From Microcebus murinus (Eukaryota > Chordata > Mammalia > Primates > Cheirogaleidae): a stretch of DNA of 64,000 nt. Shown piece after piece: positions 48,387 to 58,358 of the stretch. The stretch lies in contig NC_134108.1 of assembly GCF_040939455.1 (NCBI RefSeq), forward strand, positions 87,588,001 through 87,652,000, in the 5' to 3' direction. The first letter of the stretch is position 1; each line of letters begins with the position of its first letter. Position numbers and translations under genes: made by a program. Under the pieces are notes generated by a model. The model did no database searches, was not told the origin of the DNA, and saw nothing but the letters and a program-made list of their open reading frames with translations.

Positions 48387-48989
48387 CTGCCCATATTTCA
48401 AAAGCATAGAAAACTGGTTGGTACATGATCTCATAACATTTTTCATGCAATTCATAATACATTTGAAATAACAATCCAGATCATGGCAAGTGTATGCATA
48501 CATGGAGCATAATGAAAATACATTTGTGGCATCAATTATTCCTTATACATTTTGGGTAGCTCTGGCATCTGAAAAAAAGAATTTCTGGGTTGACTGGTGT
48601 TTGTGTAATCATTGTCTTGCTTTAATTGATATTCAAAGAAATTACAGCAACTACTATGCAATCCAATATATTTGATATTTTTCTAACATATTTAATAGGA
48701 AATTTGTAATCTTTGAATTGGTGTCTACAATCACAGGCAAGTAGAGAAAAGTTCTTCTGTAATTCAATGATATCCTGAAATAATTAAATTTATTTAAAGA
48801 GATAACCTGTAAACCACAGAGGTATATATCTTGATTTTCTATTCTACATTTTGAATGTTCTTCTTATAATTTATTGTTTCTATGGTATTTGATTCATATT
48901 AGTGCTTAATAGCACATCCTGTGAAGAAGATAATGTTTTATTTTGAAAATAGTTATCCACAAAGAGATGGCCTTTAAGGTAACATTGTC
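48387..48989. other. AT-rich intergenic DNA, nothing recognised
   Basis: No supported gene or repeat. Confidence 0.45.
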
Positions 48990-50780
48990 TGAGATAATAC
49001 AAAAACTGTTTGCATTTCCAAGAAGTACTGGGATAATTCTGACAGTATCATATTCCTTTTTATGACTGAATAATATCTCATTGCATGGACATACCAAATT
49101 TTATTTAACTATCCAATGGGTGATGGACATTTGAACTGTTTCTACCTTTTGGCTATTGTTCATGATGCTACTATTAATATAAATATGTGAGTACATGTAT
49201 TAGTATCAGTTTTCTATTCCTTTGATTATATGCCTAGGGGTGGAATTGCTGGGTCATATGATAATTTTATCCTTTCTGAAGAGCTTACAAATCATGTTCC
49301 ATAGCTTCTGCACCATTAGCCTCTACATCAGCTTCTGCATCATACACTCCCATAGGCAATGCATGAGGATTCCAGTTTCTCCACATCCTCGTCAAAACTT
49401 GTGATTTTTCTTTTTTTTTTTTTTCAATTATAGTCATCCTAGTGAGTATGAAGTGGTGCCTTATTATGGTTTTGATTTGCATTTCCCTAATGATGTTGAG
49501 CATCTACCATGGATAAAAGACTTTTAACAGATATTTAATTTATAAATATTTTTTTCCATTCTATAGGTTGTCTTTGAATTTTCTTGATAATGTCCATTGA
49601 GGCACAAAAGTTTTAATTTGGATTAAGTCTAATTTATCTAATTTTTCTTTCGTTGAATGTGCTTGTGGCCTCATATTTAAAGTCCATTGCCAATCCAAGG
49701 TTATGAAGATTTATCTATTTTTTTTTCTAAGAGTTTTATTAGTAGATTTTATACTTAGGTTGTCAATCCATTTATGAGATAATTTTTGTGTATGATATAA
49801 ATTAGGGATCAAACTTCATTCTTTTGCATGTACATATCTAGTCATACCAGCACCATTTATTGAAGAGACTATTCTTTTCCCATTAAATGGTATTAGCACC
49901 ATTGTGAAAAATCAATTGGACATGATATATGGGTTTGCTTCTAGACTTTCAATTCTATTTCTTACACTAGTACCACAATCTTTTGATTACTGTAACTTCA
50001 TATTAAGTATTCAAATCAAGAATTGTGAGTCCTCTAACTTTATTCTTTTTCAATATTGTTTTGGTTATGTGGTATCCCTTACAATTCCATATGAATTTGA
50101 ATATCAGCTTTTACATTTCTACAAAAATGTTAATGAGGTATTGACAGGAATTACATGGAACCTGTAGATTGCATTGGGTAGTATTGCCATCTTAAAAATA
50201 TTAAGTCTTCTAATTCATAAACATGGGATATCTTTCTATGTGTTTAGGTTCTTTAATTTCTTTCAGTAATGTTTTATAGTTTCAGTGTATATCTTTCATA
50301 TTCTTAGTTAAATTTATTCCTAGGTATTTTATTCTTTGGGGTGCTATTGTAAATGGAATCTTTCCATTAATTTCTTTTCCAGATTTTTTATTGCCAATGT
50401 ATAGAAACACAACTGTTTTATGCATTGACCTTATGTCTGCAAATTTGCTAAATTTGTATATTAGCGCTAGTAAATTTTTGTCGATCTTGGGGGGGATTTT
50501 CTACATATAGGATCATATCTGTGAAAATATACAGATTTTCTTCTTCCTTTCAAATTTGAATCCCATTTATTTATTTTTCTTGTCTAAATGCTCTGGCTAA
50601 AACTTCCAATACTATGTTGAATGAGAGTGGTGAGAAGGCAGATTTATCTTACTTTTGCACTTAGGGGGAAAACTTTCCATTGAGAGTGATGTTACTAGGT
50701 TTTTCATAAATGTGCTTTACCATGTTGAGGAAGTTCATATCTATTCCAAATTTCCTGAGTGTTTTTTATAATCATGAAGG
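48990..50780 (-). mobile_element. L1 ORF2 fragment, 1.8 kb
   Basis: Antisense ORF2 in order from the C-terminal end inward: AATTGCTGGGTCATATGATA, TTTGCATTTCCCTAATGATG, TTTATGAGATAATTTTTGTG, ATACCAGCACCATTTATTGA, TTATTCCTAGGTATTTTATT and TATGTTGAATGAGAGTGGTG. The only long L1 piece without a big deletion, but full of stops. The poly-T run at about 49409-49424 is local slippage. Confidence 0.93.
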
Positions 50781-51559
50781 AGTGAGTGCTCTAAAACTTT
50801 GGCTGCAATAATACAGCAGTATTTACTGAATCTAAACTTTTGCCACAATGGCACTCTTTTGTCATAAAAACTCAGCAATAACTTTTGCTGCTTTACCCCA
50901 TTACTTCCATCCCTTCCCTTAGGTTCTGAACTAGCCAACTATATGCTTTCAAGGACATGCAGAACATATTATGATACAAAAGAGCACACACTTTGTCCTT
51001 GGTGTCCAATAAACTGGATGAAAGCATTTAAAAGATACAGGGTAAAACTGGAAATGCAGTTTTTTATCATGACACATTCAAAGACCAAGATCATATATAA
51101 GAAGCATGTAAACTAAAGCTTTCTTTCCACTTTTATGCCTATCATTAAAGTAAACTGCAACTGCCTCTGGTATCTATTAAAACAAAAGTATATTTATGTC
51201 TATAAATTATTTAAAGTAATACTTTACAAATGGTTATTTAATAAATTGATGCCACTGTGATTTTTAAAAGGAATAATTGAGCCAACACAATTGTCTTTAT
51301 TATTTTTAATTTGGAAAGAAGACATAAAAAGAAATTCACACATATGTGCTTGGTATGTTTACTGAGACTTATGAAGTTATGTTTTTTTTTTTAATTTGAT
51401 AATTTTTGTGGCCAAACTGGTGAATTCAGTGTATACTATAACAAAAGCTACATGATGTAAGCATGGGCTCATGCATTTACTTCATGGCTGGCTAGTAAAA
51501 TGTGATACTTAAACAGAGGTGTGGATGACCTATTTTGAAGTTATTTTTGTTAATAACTT
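50781..51559. other. AT-rich intergenic DNA, nothing recognised
   Basis: No supported gene or repeat. Confidence 0.45.
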
Positions 51560-52030
51560 GCTAATTTAAAAATTTTGTTTATTCTGAAGAAATTTCAGAC
51601 CTACAGAGAAGTTCCAGAAATAATTTAGAAAATTTCAATATATCCTTTACTCAATTTTCCAAGTGTAAATATTTTACTACATTTATTGTATCACTTTGTC
51701 ATTTTCCCTGTCTCTCCATCTCTGTCTGTTTCTGTCTCTTTCTGCCCTCCTTTATGTGTATGTATAGATACTTATTTTTTATCTTAATTGTTTCAAAGTA
51801 AGTGGTAGATCTGATGTTCCATTATCCCTTGAATACTTTATTGAGTATTTCTACAATATAGACATTCACTTGTATGATCACAATACCTTTAGCAAAATCA
51901 GTAAATTAAAATAATAGACCTTTTTTTTCATTCCATCCATTATCCCATCAATATCCTTTATAGTGAAAAATAAAAATAGAAACAAAAATCTATTCAGGAT
52001 ACAATCCAATAGTATATGTTTAGTTTTTAT
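51560..52030 (-). mobile_element. L1M 3' UTR fragment, diverged
   Basis: Antisense L1M 3' UTR: TCAGACCTACAGAGAAGTTC, GTAAATATTTTACTACATTT, then TCAGGATACAATCCAATAGT. Similar in type to 14590-15215. Confidence 0.6.
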
Positions 52031-55000
52031 ATATTGAAATAATTTTTATGATATTTATTAGCTCTATGCTAGTTAGATGGCCATGATAGGCCATCACCCA
52101 GTATCTTATATAATGTCTATGTCTTTGAATTTTTTAAAATTTTGTTTTCTCCTACCTATTGAACTGATATATTTTTAAATTTGAAACTGTGATTTCTAAT
52201 TACCATTGTATTATCATTTTTAATTACTATTGTATGCCTGATACTGCTTTATAAGAGTTATTTTATACAGTAGGATTTCATAAGGTTTATTAAATGCATA
52301 GCAATATATTTTAATATGAGAGACTAGAATAACAAAAAATATACCAAACAAGTATCTGCAGTAATTTAAAAACCTGAATTGGATGATGTTCTCTTAAAAA
52401 TTTTTCAGTATTAGCAATACTTTCCAGAAGTGGTTTTGTTATAATCTTTAAATTAAATTGAAATTTAACATCCAGTGTTTCTTCCCTTATATTAGTTATG
52501 ATATACAATTGCTTACTCATCTGCCTCTGACAATTTTAATGTATGTTGTTTTTTATCAAATCATCTTTTAGCCTTTATTTATTTGTTTTATACTGAATAC
52601 AACAGAGATCAGATCTTCATTTGCTGTGCATGAAAAATATACTTTACTGATGTGATTTTTTACCTTAATATATTGATCTCCAGAAATAATCAATACTTGA
52701 GCTACATACAATTCAACAATTCAAGGATTTAATTTTAAGAAGTCAGTCAATAACTTTCACCTGGGAAGGCAAGCTTCATTTCCCCTTTCCCATAATGAAT
52801 TACTGCTCTTCAGCTGCTATCAGGATGTCCAAAATGTGTCAATGCAGCAATTGTCCACAGAAATACAACATGAACTCTATCATTTTCCCAAATACAGTTA
52901 ATTTCTGCATTAGGAATAGTTAGTTTATCTGGACTGTTAGGCCACTTTGGAATTAAGAACCATTTCTTCCTTGGCTTTCCTTTTCTTCTTTCCAGTTCTG
53001 ATGATTCAGAAGAGCAATATTTCTAACATTATGTCATTTTTTTCCTCTCTGTCTCTCTTCTGCTGTTCTTTAATTGTATATTTGTATCAGCTTAAATATA
53101 ATATGCTAATTCGAAAGCCTTCTCATCAGAAAACACACATACACATGCCAGCTTCCAAAGGCAAATATTCATTTTGTGCTGTGGTTTATTAGCACATAGC
53201 ATAAATTTTGGTCCTGAGCCCATTACATATGAGAGATTTCTCACTCTACATGCTATTACTACTATTGGTTATCAGTAGAGCCAAGTCCTCATTCCCTTGA
53301 CCTCTCTTACAACCCAAAAATATATCATGAAAGTTCTAAAAGAAATTGGAACTGATTTCACATATGTAGTTAATGAAACTAAAGGAAATTGAAATATTAA
53401 AATAGCATCTTCTATGTAATGGGCTCTGCCAGGCTCTTCCGTAAATGAAAATGAGTCAGTCAATATTTCATATACTCTGTCCTAGGCACTAAGGCATTAG
53501 AATAAGTGAATATTAACACCATCAAACTCCATTATCATCACATAAATTATTAAACTGTGAAAATTTTAACCCATGGTTCTTATTGGGAATGGGTTCTGCT
53601 GAATCCTTGCAGTAAATAGTCAAACTAGTGTGGTATCCACAGAGTTGTTGGGAACTTTGAAAGAAACAGAAACTGTGTGTTTTATTTGATGATGCAGTCT
53701 AGGTATTTTTTATTAGTGTGCAAAGACAAATCTGAGTAAATGCCTTTTATCCTGGCCTTTCTTACATGGGTATGTGAAAGTATTAAATACACAGTTTGGG
53801 CATTAACCACAGAACTTATTGTATAGTGCATGACTTATTCATCTTTCAAAACTGAGTTTGCTTAAAGGGCAAAATTTTCCATAATATCCCATTTTTTAAA
53901 TAATGGTGCAGTGACTGCAAACCCATTTTCAAGAAACCTTTTGGGACTAGAGACTTTTGAGACTAGAACTCATGTTTAAAATAAGAATAAATCTTTACTT
54001 AAGCTAGACAAATCAACTAAATGGTAATTTTGGTTAAGTTATTTACGCCATTAGAAGAAGAGGTGGGCTTACCAGCACTTATGATTTATTCATGTTTAGG
54101 CACAAAATAATCTATATTCAACAATCATTTATAGAAGGTTCTTAATTTATTTACATTCATGTTTATAAAAGATTCACATTCATGAGGCTACTTTTAGAAT
54201 ATCCAACAAATAATGTAGTACCTATAAATATTGGTATGTGAAATCAGTGGAGAACACACAGTAACATAGAGCCATCTATTGAAAACACATGGATGTGATG
54301 CTAGACAAGTAGGGCATTTGGAGTTTGCCTTTATTCAGCCATATTCTGTTTAAAAATAAAAATATTTTGTGAGTTAATTCTAAAGCACATTAATTCTTAA
54401 GGGTCAATGCAGCTTACATTTTTATTTTATTTTATAATAGCCATCATGTACTAAGTACACAAACTTTTCTAAAGGTTATGTTAATGTTTCTTTTATTTTT
54501 TTAGCTCCATAAATATATTGTTTCTGTTAGAATGCATTTAATGAGGGTTTACCTGAGAAAGTACTAATAATAAATACTTAGTTTTAATGATAACTAAGAA
54601 AAATTAAGTTAGGTAGCTGACCATATTTATAATAACCTGGATATACCAAGAGATATTGTATAATAAAGTCAGCACTTGGATAGCTCTCTATGGTATCTGC
54701 TTAGTTCACCTTTAATCATGGTAAAGAAGACTGTGAATAATAATGTAATTGCTGTTGCTGGACATAAGAGTTACATATTTTGTTTGATTCGTAAAACTGG
54801 GTTTATGCATGCCCCCCTTCAGCACCATATGCTTTTAATCTCTTGGTACACTGCAAAGCAAAATGTGATTGCAATTGTGCAATGATTTTCCTCATTTATA
54901 TTTATTTTAAAACATTTACAGTTTATTAGCTGTGGTTGACATCTTATTTATCCTTCACTACTATGGCAAATCCTGGGCACCTCTTTGAAGTTTGGTGGCA

Positions 55001-55194
55001 TGTTTTCCCTTTATATCTCTGTTGCAGACCAGGTGCAGGATGAATGATCCTTTAACTACTAAACATTCTGAACACAATAAAATAAAAGAGCAAGCGCTCT
55101 CTGTATATGTCCTTAATTACAAATTATATCTTCTTCTTTGGAAGTAATATAAAAGCCAGAAAGAGATTGCGAACCACATCTAAACAGAGAGACA
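52031..55194. other. AT-rich intergenic DNA, unassigned
   Basis: Over 3 kb with no named repeat and no ORF above 81 codons. It may hold old or unique sequence. Confidence 0.45.
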
Positions 55195-55715
55195 ATAATC
55201 CTTTGTGGTCCCCCATTGCACTTAGAATGAAACCCAAATCATTTTTCATCCATCAAATTCTGGGTAGTTTGTCCCCATCCATCCCCCACCCTTATTGATC
55301 ACATTCTTTCCTAGATCACTGTAGTCACATTGACATGTCAGTCAATTCCAAGAATAGGCCAAACTCTTTCCCACCATATACTTTTTGTGTGAGCAAGTTC
55401 CCCTGCCTGGAATGTCTTTCTTTGGACATTTTATACAACTAACACCTTTTCCATTAGTTTTTGCCTTAAATGTCAGCTCCTTAGCAAGACTGCATTATCT
55501 ACCATGGCAAAAAAAAAAAAAAAAAAAAAAAAGTCTGTCCTTGTATTTTTTCTTAACTCCTTGATTGGTTCCTTCTTGGCCTTTACTGCAGCCAACAGTT
55601 ATCATTTCTTTCTCTAGGATGATAGGGAACAAATACATGTATCTTCCCAATGATTCTCCAATTTCAAGTACAGTCCTTACACTCATTTCAATATCCAATA
55701 CACATTTATTGAATG
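55195..55715 (+). mobile_element. L2 3' half with an A24 tract
   Basis: Sense L2: TTGCACTTAGAATGAAACCC, TCCCCTGCCTGGAATGTCTT, GTCAGCTCCTTAGCAAGACT, CAATACACATTTATTGAATG. A pure A-run of 24 bases at 55509-55532 interrupts it, perhaps the remains of a minimal retroposon tail or slippage. Confidence 0.75.
55509..55532. repeat. Poly(A) tract
   Basis: 24 consecutive A bases inside L2 sequence. Confidence 0.97.
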
Positions 55716-55769
55716 TATAGATGTGTAAGTAAATTAAATATTTAACATACAGAAAGGTAGGCTAAAGCA

Positions 55770-55910
55770 CTACAGTCTGGAGCTGAATGGTACTAAACAG
55801 ACTTGAATTTTAACCTCAACTTTAGCATTAACCAGATATGAGACTTGGGTGCTTTATCTTTGCCTCAGTTTCCACATCTATAAAAACAGAGAAAGTAACA
55901 CTTGGCCGAT
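55770..55910 (+). repeat. MIR SINE
   Basis: Sense MIR: CTGGAGCTGAATGGTACTAA, GAGACTTGGGTGCTTTATCT, TTGCCTCAGTTTCCACATCT. Confidence 0.75.
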
Positions 55911-56569
55911 GGTTTTCAGAGTGCTTCTGTAAGGAAAAATTGATTGAATGAATGTGAGGGAGATTAAAATTTTTAAATGTTAGACAAATGCAAGATAATC
56001 TCCCAACTTCATCTAAAAAAAATTTTAACAAATAGGGAAAAGGTTTGAATGCAGGAAGAGAACTTGGAAAATTTTCATCGTGTTTTATTTGTAGGAGAGT
56101 TGGTTCCTGATATTCCACACCAAAAACGGTGGGGGAAAGGGGAGTTGGAAAATGACTGTTTATGAAAAGAGGACCCAAGACATTGGGAAGGATTGCTTTT
56201 GTAGCGTTTGTAGTAAGCAAGCTACATTTTAAGGCCGCATTGGTAAGAGAAGGATGAACTCTGACTCTACTGTTGGTGATACCCTGAGGGTTTAACTCTC
56301 CTTTAAACAGAGATAGGATAATATAAAGTAACTCAGCAACAGTTCTTGGTTAAAAAGAGAATGTCAAATCTAAAATAAGAAGAAAGGGGAATATTAGAGC
56401 AACTGTAGTTACCTATTTGCTAATTTCTTCTTTCTTCTACATGTCTTCCCAATCCCTTCACAAACTGACTAATTATGTTGCTTCTTATTAATAGTTTTTA
56501 AATTCAGACCCCACCCCCAGCCCCTTCCACAGATAGGGATCAGGGAAAGAGGCATGGCCGGGTAACCAG
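55911..56569. other. Promoter-upstream DNA, unassigned
   Basis: No named repeat. Possible non-coding divergent transcription from the CpG island cannot be judged from sequence. Confidence 0.4.
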
Positions 56570-56765
56570 AACTAATTCAATACCCCAATGATTATACACT
56601 GGAAGCGTGTTGCTGTACAATATCGCCCCGGAGCCGCTTTATTTGTTTATCAATGAACATGCTACTGCGTCCCCGGGATGTAGGTCATCAGAAATACCAG
56701 CTGCCGACCACATGGGGTCTTAATTATGTTTCCAGACCCAGTGCGTTGCTGATTCCAGCACAACT
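56570..56765. promoter_or_regulatory. Candidate promoter-proximal regulatory element
   Basis: A repeat-free stretch just upstream of the CpG island with mixed base composition. It contains a forkhead-like site (TTATTTGTTTATCAA, core TGTTTAT at 56644-56650), a homeodomain-like TTAATTATG near 56720 and isolated CpGs. The neighbouring DNA is plain AT-rich sequence. Conservation cannot be tested here, so this is a candidate only. Confidence 0.3.
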
Positions 56766-57123
56766 GGAGTGCGTCTGAGCCGCGTGAGAGGCAGGAGACA
56801 CCTGTGCCTTAGGGACGCAGGTGAAGTCCCATTTACCTTCCTGAGACTTTTTCCCTGGCGCTTTCCGACCCTCTCAGCCGCTCACCCCCCTCATCCTCAT
56901 CTCCCCTATCCTCTTGGACCCGGGCCTCTCTGTTTAACCGTGCTTTTCCCGCGCTCTCCCTTGTCAGCACCTCAGCTGAAGACACAGAGGACTCCACAGA
57001 ACTGGGCATGCCTAATAACCAGGGAAGGCTTGGGCTGCAAGAAGAAAGCGTTTGCACCTTCCGAGCTCCCCTCCCCTCTGCAGCTGCTTCCTGTCAGTCA
57101 GGCGACTCGACGTGCGGCACGGT

Positions 57124-57180
57124 CCAATGAGAGCCCGGGGCCTTCGCGAACGCCCCGCCTTCCCTGGCACCATCACCAAT
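57124..57180 (+). promoter_or_regulatory. KHDRBS2 core promoter elements: two CCAAT boxes and a GC box
   Basis: CCAAT occurs at 57124-57128 and again at 57176-57180; both copies read CCAATGAG, matching an NF-Y site on the coding strand. Between them CGCCCCGCC at 57151-57159 is an Sp/KLF-type GC box on the minus strand. No TATA box is seen downstream. Together they suggest initiation roughly at 57200-57270. Factor binding is inferred from motifs only. Confidence 0.6.
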
Positions 57181-57199
57181 GAGTGGTCGGCGGAGGTGG

Positions 57200-57481
57200 G
57201 CCGCGCCCTGTTCCCGCCTCCCCAGTTAAGGCCGCTGGTGTGAGCCGGGGCTCCGCGCGACTGAGGGACGACGGAAGGGACCGGCAGGTGTGGGCGCGAG
57301 GCCGCGTAGCCCGACGGCGGGAGTCGCAGGCGCGCGGCGCATGGGCCGGTGAGGACGCTCCGAAGTCCCCTCGCGGCGCGCTGAGGAGGAACAGCGCGGG
57401 AGCGAGGCGCTGCCCGGCGACCCCCGCGTCCGAGCGAGCGGAACCTCGCGCTTCGCCCGGGGACAGTCCGAAGTCCGCGCT
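57200..57481 (+). other. KHDRBS2: Probable KHDRBS2 5' UTR in exon 1
   Basis: GC-rich leader between the CCAAT boxes and the start codon. The transcription start is inferred, not seen; the 5' limit given here is a guess based on CCAAT boxes usually lying 60-100 bp upstream of initiation. No AG acceptor or GT donor is needed to connect this segment to the ATG, so it should be continuous with coding exon 1. It contains a tiny upstream ORF at 57341-57352. Confidence 0.55.
57341..57352 (+). promoter_or_regulatory. Minimal upstream ORF (three codons and stop)
   Basis: ATG GGC CGG TGA lies 130 nt upstream of the KHDRBS2 start. Its context (GCGC before ATG, G at +4) is moderate. If transcripts begin upstream of 57341, ribosomes could initiate, terminate and reinitiate at the main ATG, which would tune translation. 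The sequence is certain; function is inference. Confidence 0.35.
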
Positions 57482-57572
57482 ATGGAAGAAGAGAAATATT
57501 TGCCTGAGCTGATGGCAGAGAAAGATAGCCTGGATCCATCTTTTGTGCACGCGTCGCGCCTTTTGGCGGAAG
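57482..57572 (+). CDS. KHDRBS2: KHDRBS2 (SLM1) coding exon 1, partial gene
   Basis: First coding exon of a STAR-family KH-domain RNA-binding protein, nuclear, which binds A/U-rich RNA and controls alternative splicing, mainly in neurons (family knowledge). The 30 codons begin [20 protein letters not shown] and continue [10 protein letters not shown]. The MEEEK start and the [10 protein letters not shown] segment fit KHDRBS2; the paralogue KHDRBS3 starts MEEKY and has FTHALRL there. This segment is the first part of the QUA1 dimerisation region that precedes the KH domain. The ATG at 57482 has G at -3 and G at +4, a strong Kozak context. After codon 30 one base (G57572) remains and a GT donor follows (AAG|GTAGGA), so the intron is phase 1 and the next exon should complete a second Glu codon. 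The KH, QUA2 and RG-rich/tyrosine-rich C-terminal parts lie outside the window. Reading on past the donor gives a stop near 57692, as expected for intron sequence. Confidence 0.95.
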
Positions 57573-57974
57573 GTAGGACTTGCCCCCACCGGTGGGCGCC
57601 GACCGCCGGCTGCCCGTCTCGGCCGCGGCTCGCTGAGGGGAGTGAAGTTGGGGAGGGACGCCTGTCGTCGCCTTCGCGGAGACTGTCCCCCTGAAGATGC
57701 TCGCCTCAGAGCTCAGGCAGGCAGAGCGCGGTCTCCGGGCGGACGGCGGTGCTCCTGCTCCACGTCTTTAATTGGGGGACGATCAAAGCTAGGAGATGTG
57801 GTGGCAGGGGTGATGTGGGACCTGCTAGGATATTTGGTAGGAAAAAAAAAAGCCATGAAGTGTGACGCGGTCTACAGGGATATTTTCACTTCGCAGAGGG
57901 AAGGGAAATCAGTTTGGAAGTAAATGGTGATCCATGTAGTAGTGTTCTGAGGGCTTCTTGGCTACAGATCAGCG

Positions 57975-58026
57975 TTTCTTTTTCTTTTTTCTTTTTTTTC
58001 CTTTTTCTTTCTTTTCTTTCTTTCAG
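57975..58026 (+). other. Polypyrimidine tract ending in CAG (splice-acceptor-like) in intron 1
   Basis: About 50 nearly uninterrupted T/C bases followed by CAG at 58024-58026 and then TGAC. This has the form of a strong 3' splice site 450 bp after the exon 1 donor. It may equally be a simple pyrimidine repeat that happens to end in CAG. No transcript evidence is available. Confidence 0.4.
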
Positions 58027-58332
58027 TGACTTTGATACCTTTTAATGCAAGTCTTTGCTATGGAAAGTCTCAGAATTCACCTAGATTAAACTGTGCATGT
58101 TCTTGTGTGTGTATGTGAATGTGGCAAGCAGAAGCTGAAGTGCTTATAAATTTATTTGAAGTGTGATGATTGTGTACTCTGTAAGATATTTGGTCCCTGG
58201 GAATACTCTGTAATTGATCAACTGTTTTACCAAGTGTGCATTTTCTTTTGTGTACCTGTAATGTTAAAGGAGATTCCATGCCCAGAGGGACATATATGTC
58301 TAGTCTTTTGCATTGCTTTGAAAGGTTGTTTA

Positions 58333-58358
58333 AACACACACACACACACACACACACA
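58333..58358. repeat. (AC)n microsatellite
   Basis: About 13 uninterrupted AC units inside KHDRBS2 intron 1; likely length-polymorphic. Confidence 0.95.

Larger units (their letters stand above)
56780..57780. promoter_or_regulatory. CpG island spanning the KHDRBS2 promoter and exon 1
   Basis: The only GC-rich, CpG-dense stretch in an otherwise AT-rich window; density peaks at about 57090-57480 and falls off after 57740. It covers the inferred start site, the leader, coding exon 1 and the donor. Such islands mark broad TATA-less promoters that are normally unmethylated in the germ line. Several ORFs open on both strands here, but that is expected in GC-rich DNA. Confidence 0.9.

Noticed and set aside
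55828..56220. 130-aa minus-strand ORF upstream of the promoter, considered as a divergent gene
   Set aside because: Begins in AT-rich DNA away from the island, overlaps an MIR and shows no domain; divergent transcription may exist but coding is unsupported.
56769..57589. Overlapping ORFs of 70-138 aa on both strands in the CpG island
   Set aside because: GC-rich DNA has few stop codons. The proteins are low-complexity, rich in Pro, Arg and Ser, overlap each other and the KHDRBS2 leader, and resemble no family.
57482..57694. 70-aa ORF as a complete small protein
   Set aside because: Only the first 30 codons match KHDRBS2; reading on crosses a proper GT donor into intron sequence, so the tail is not coding.
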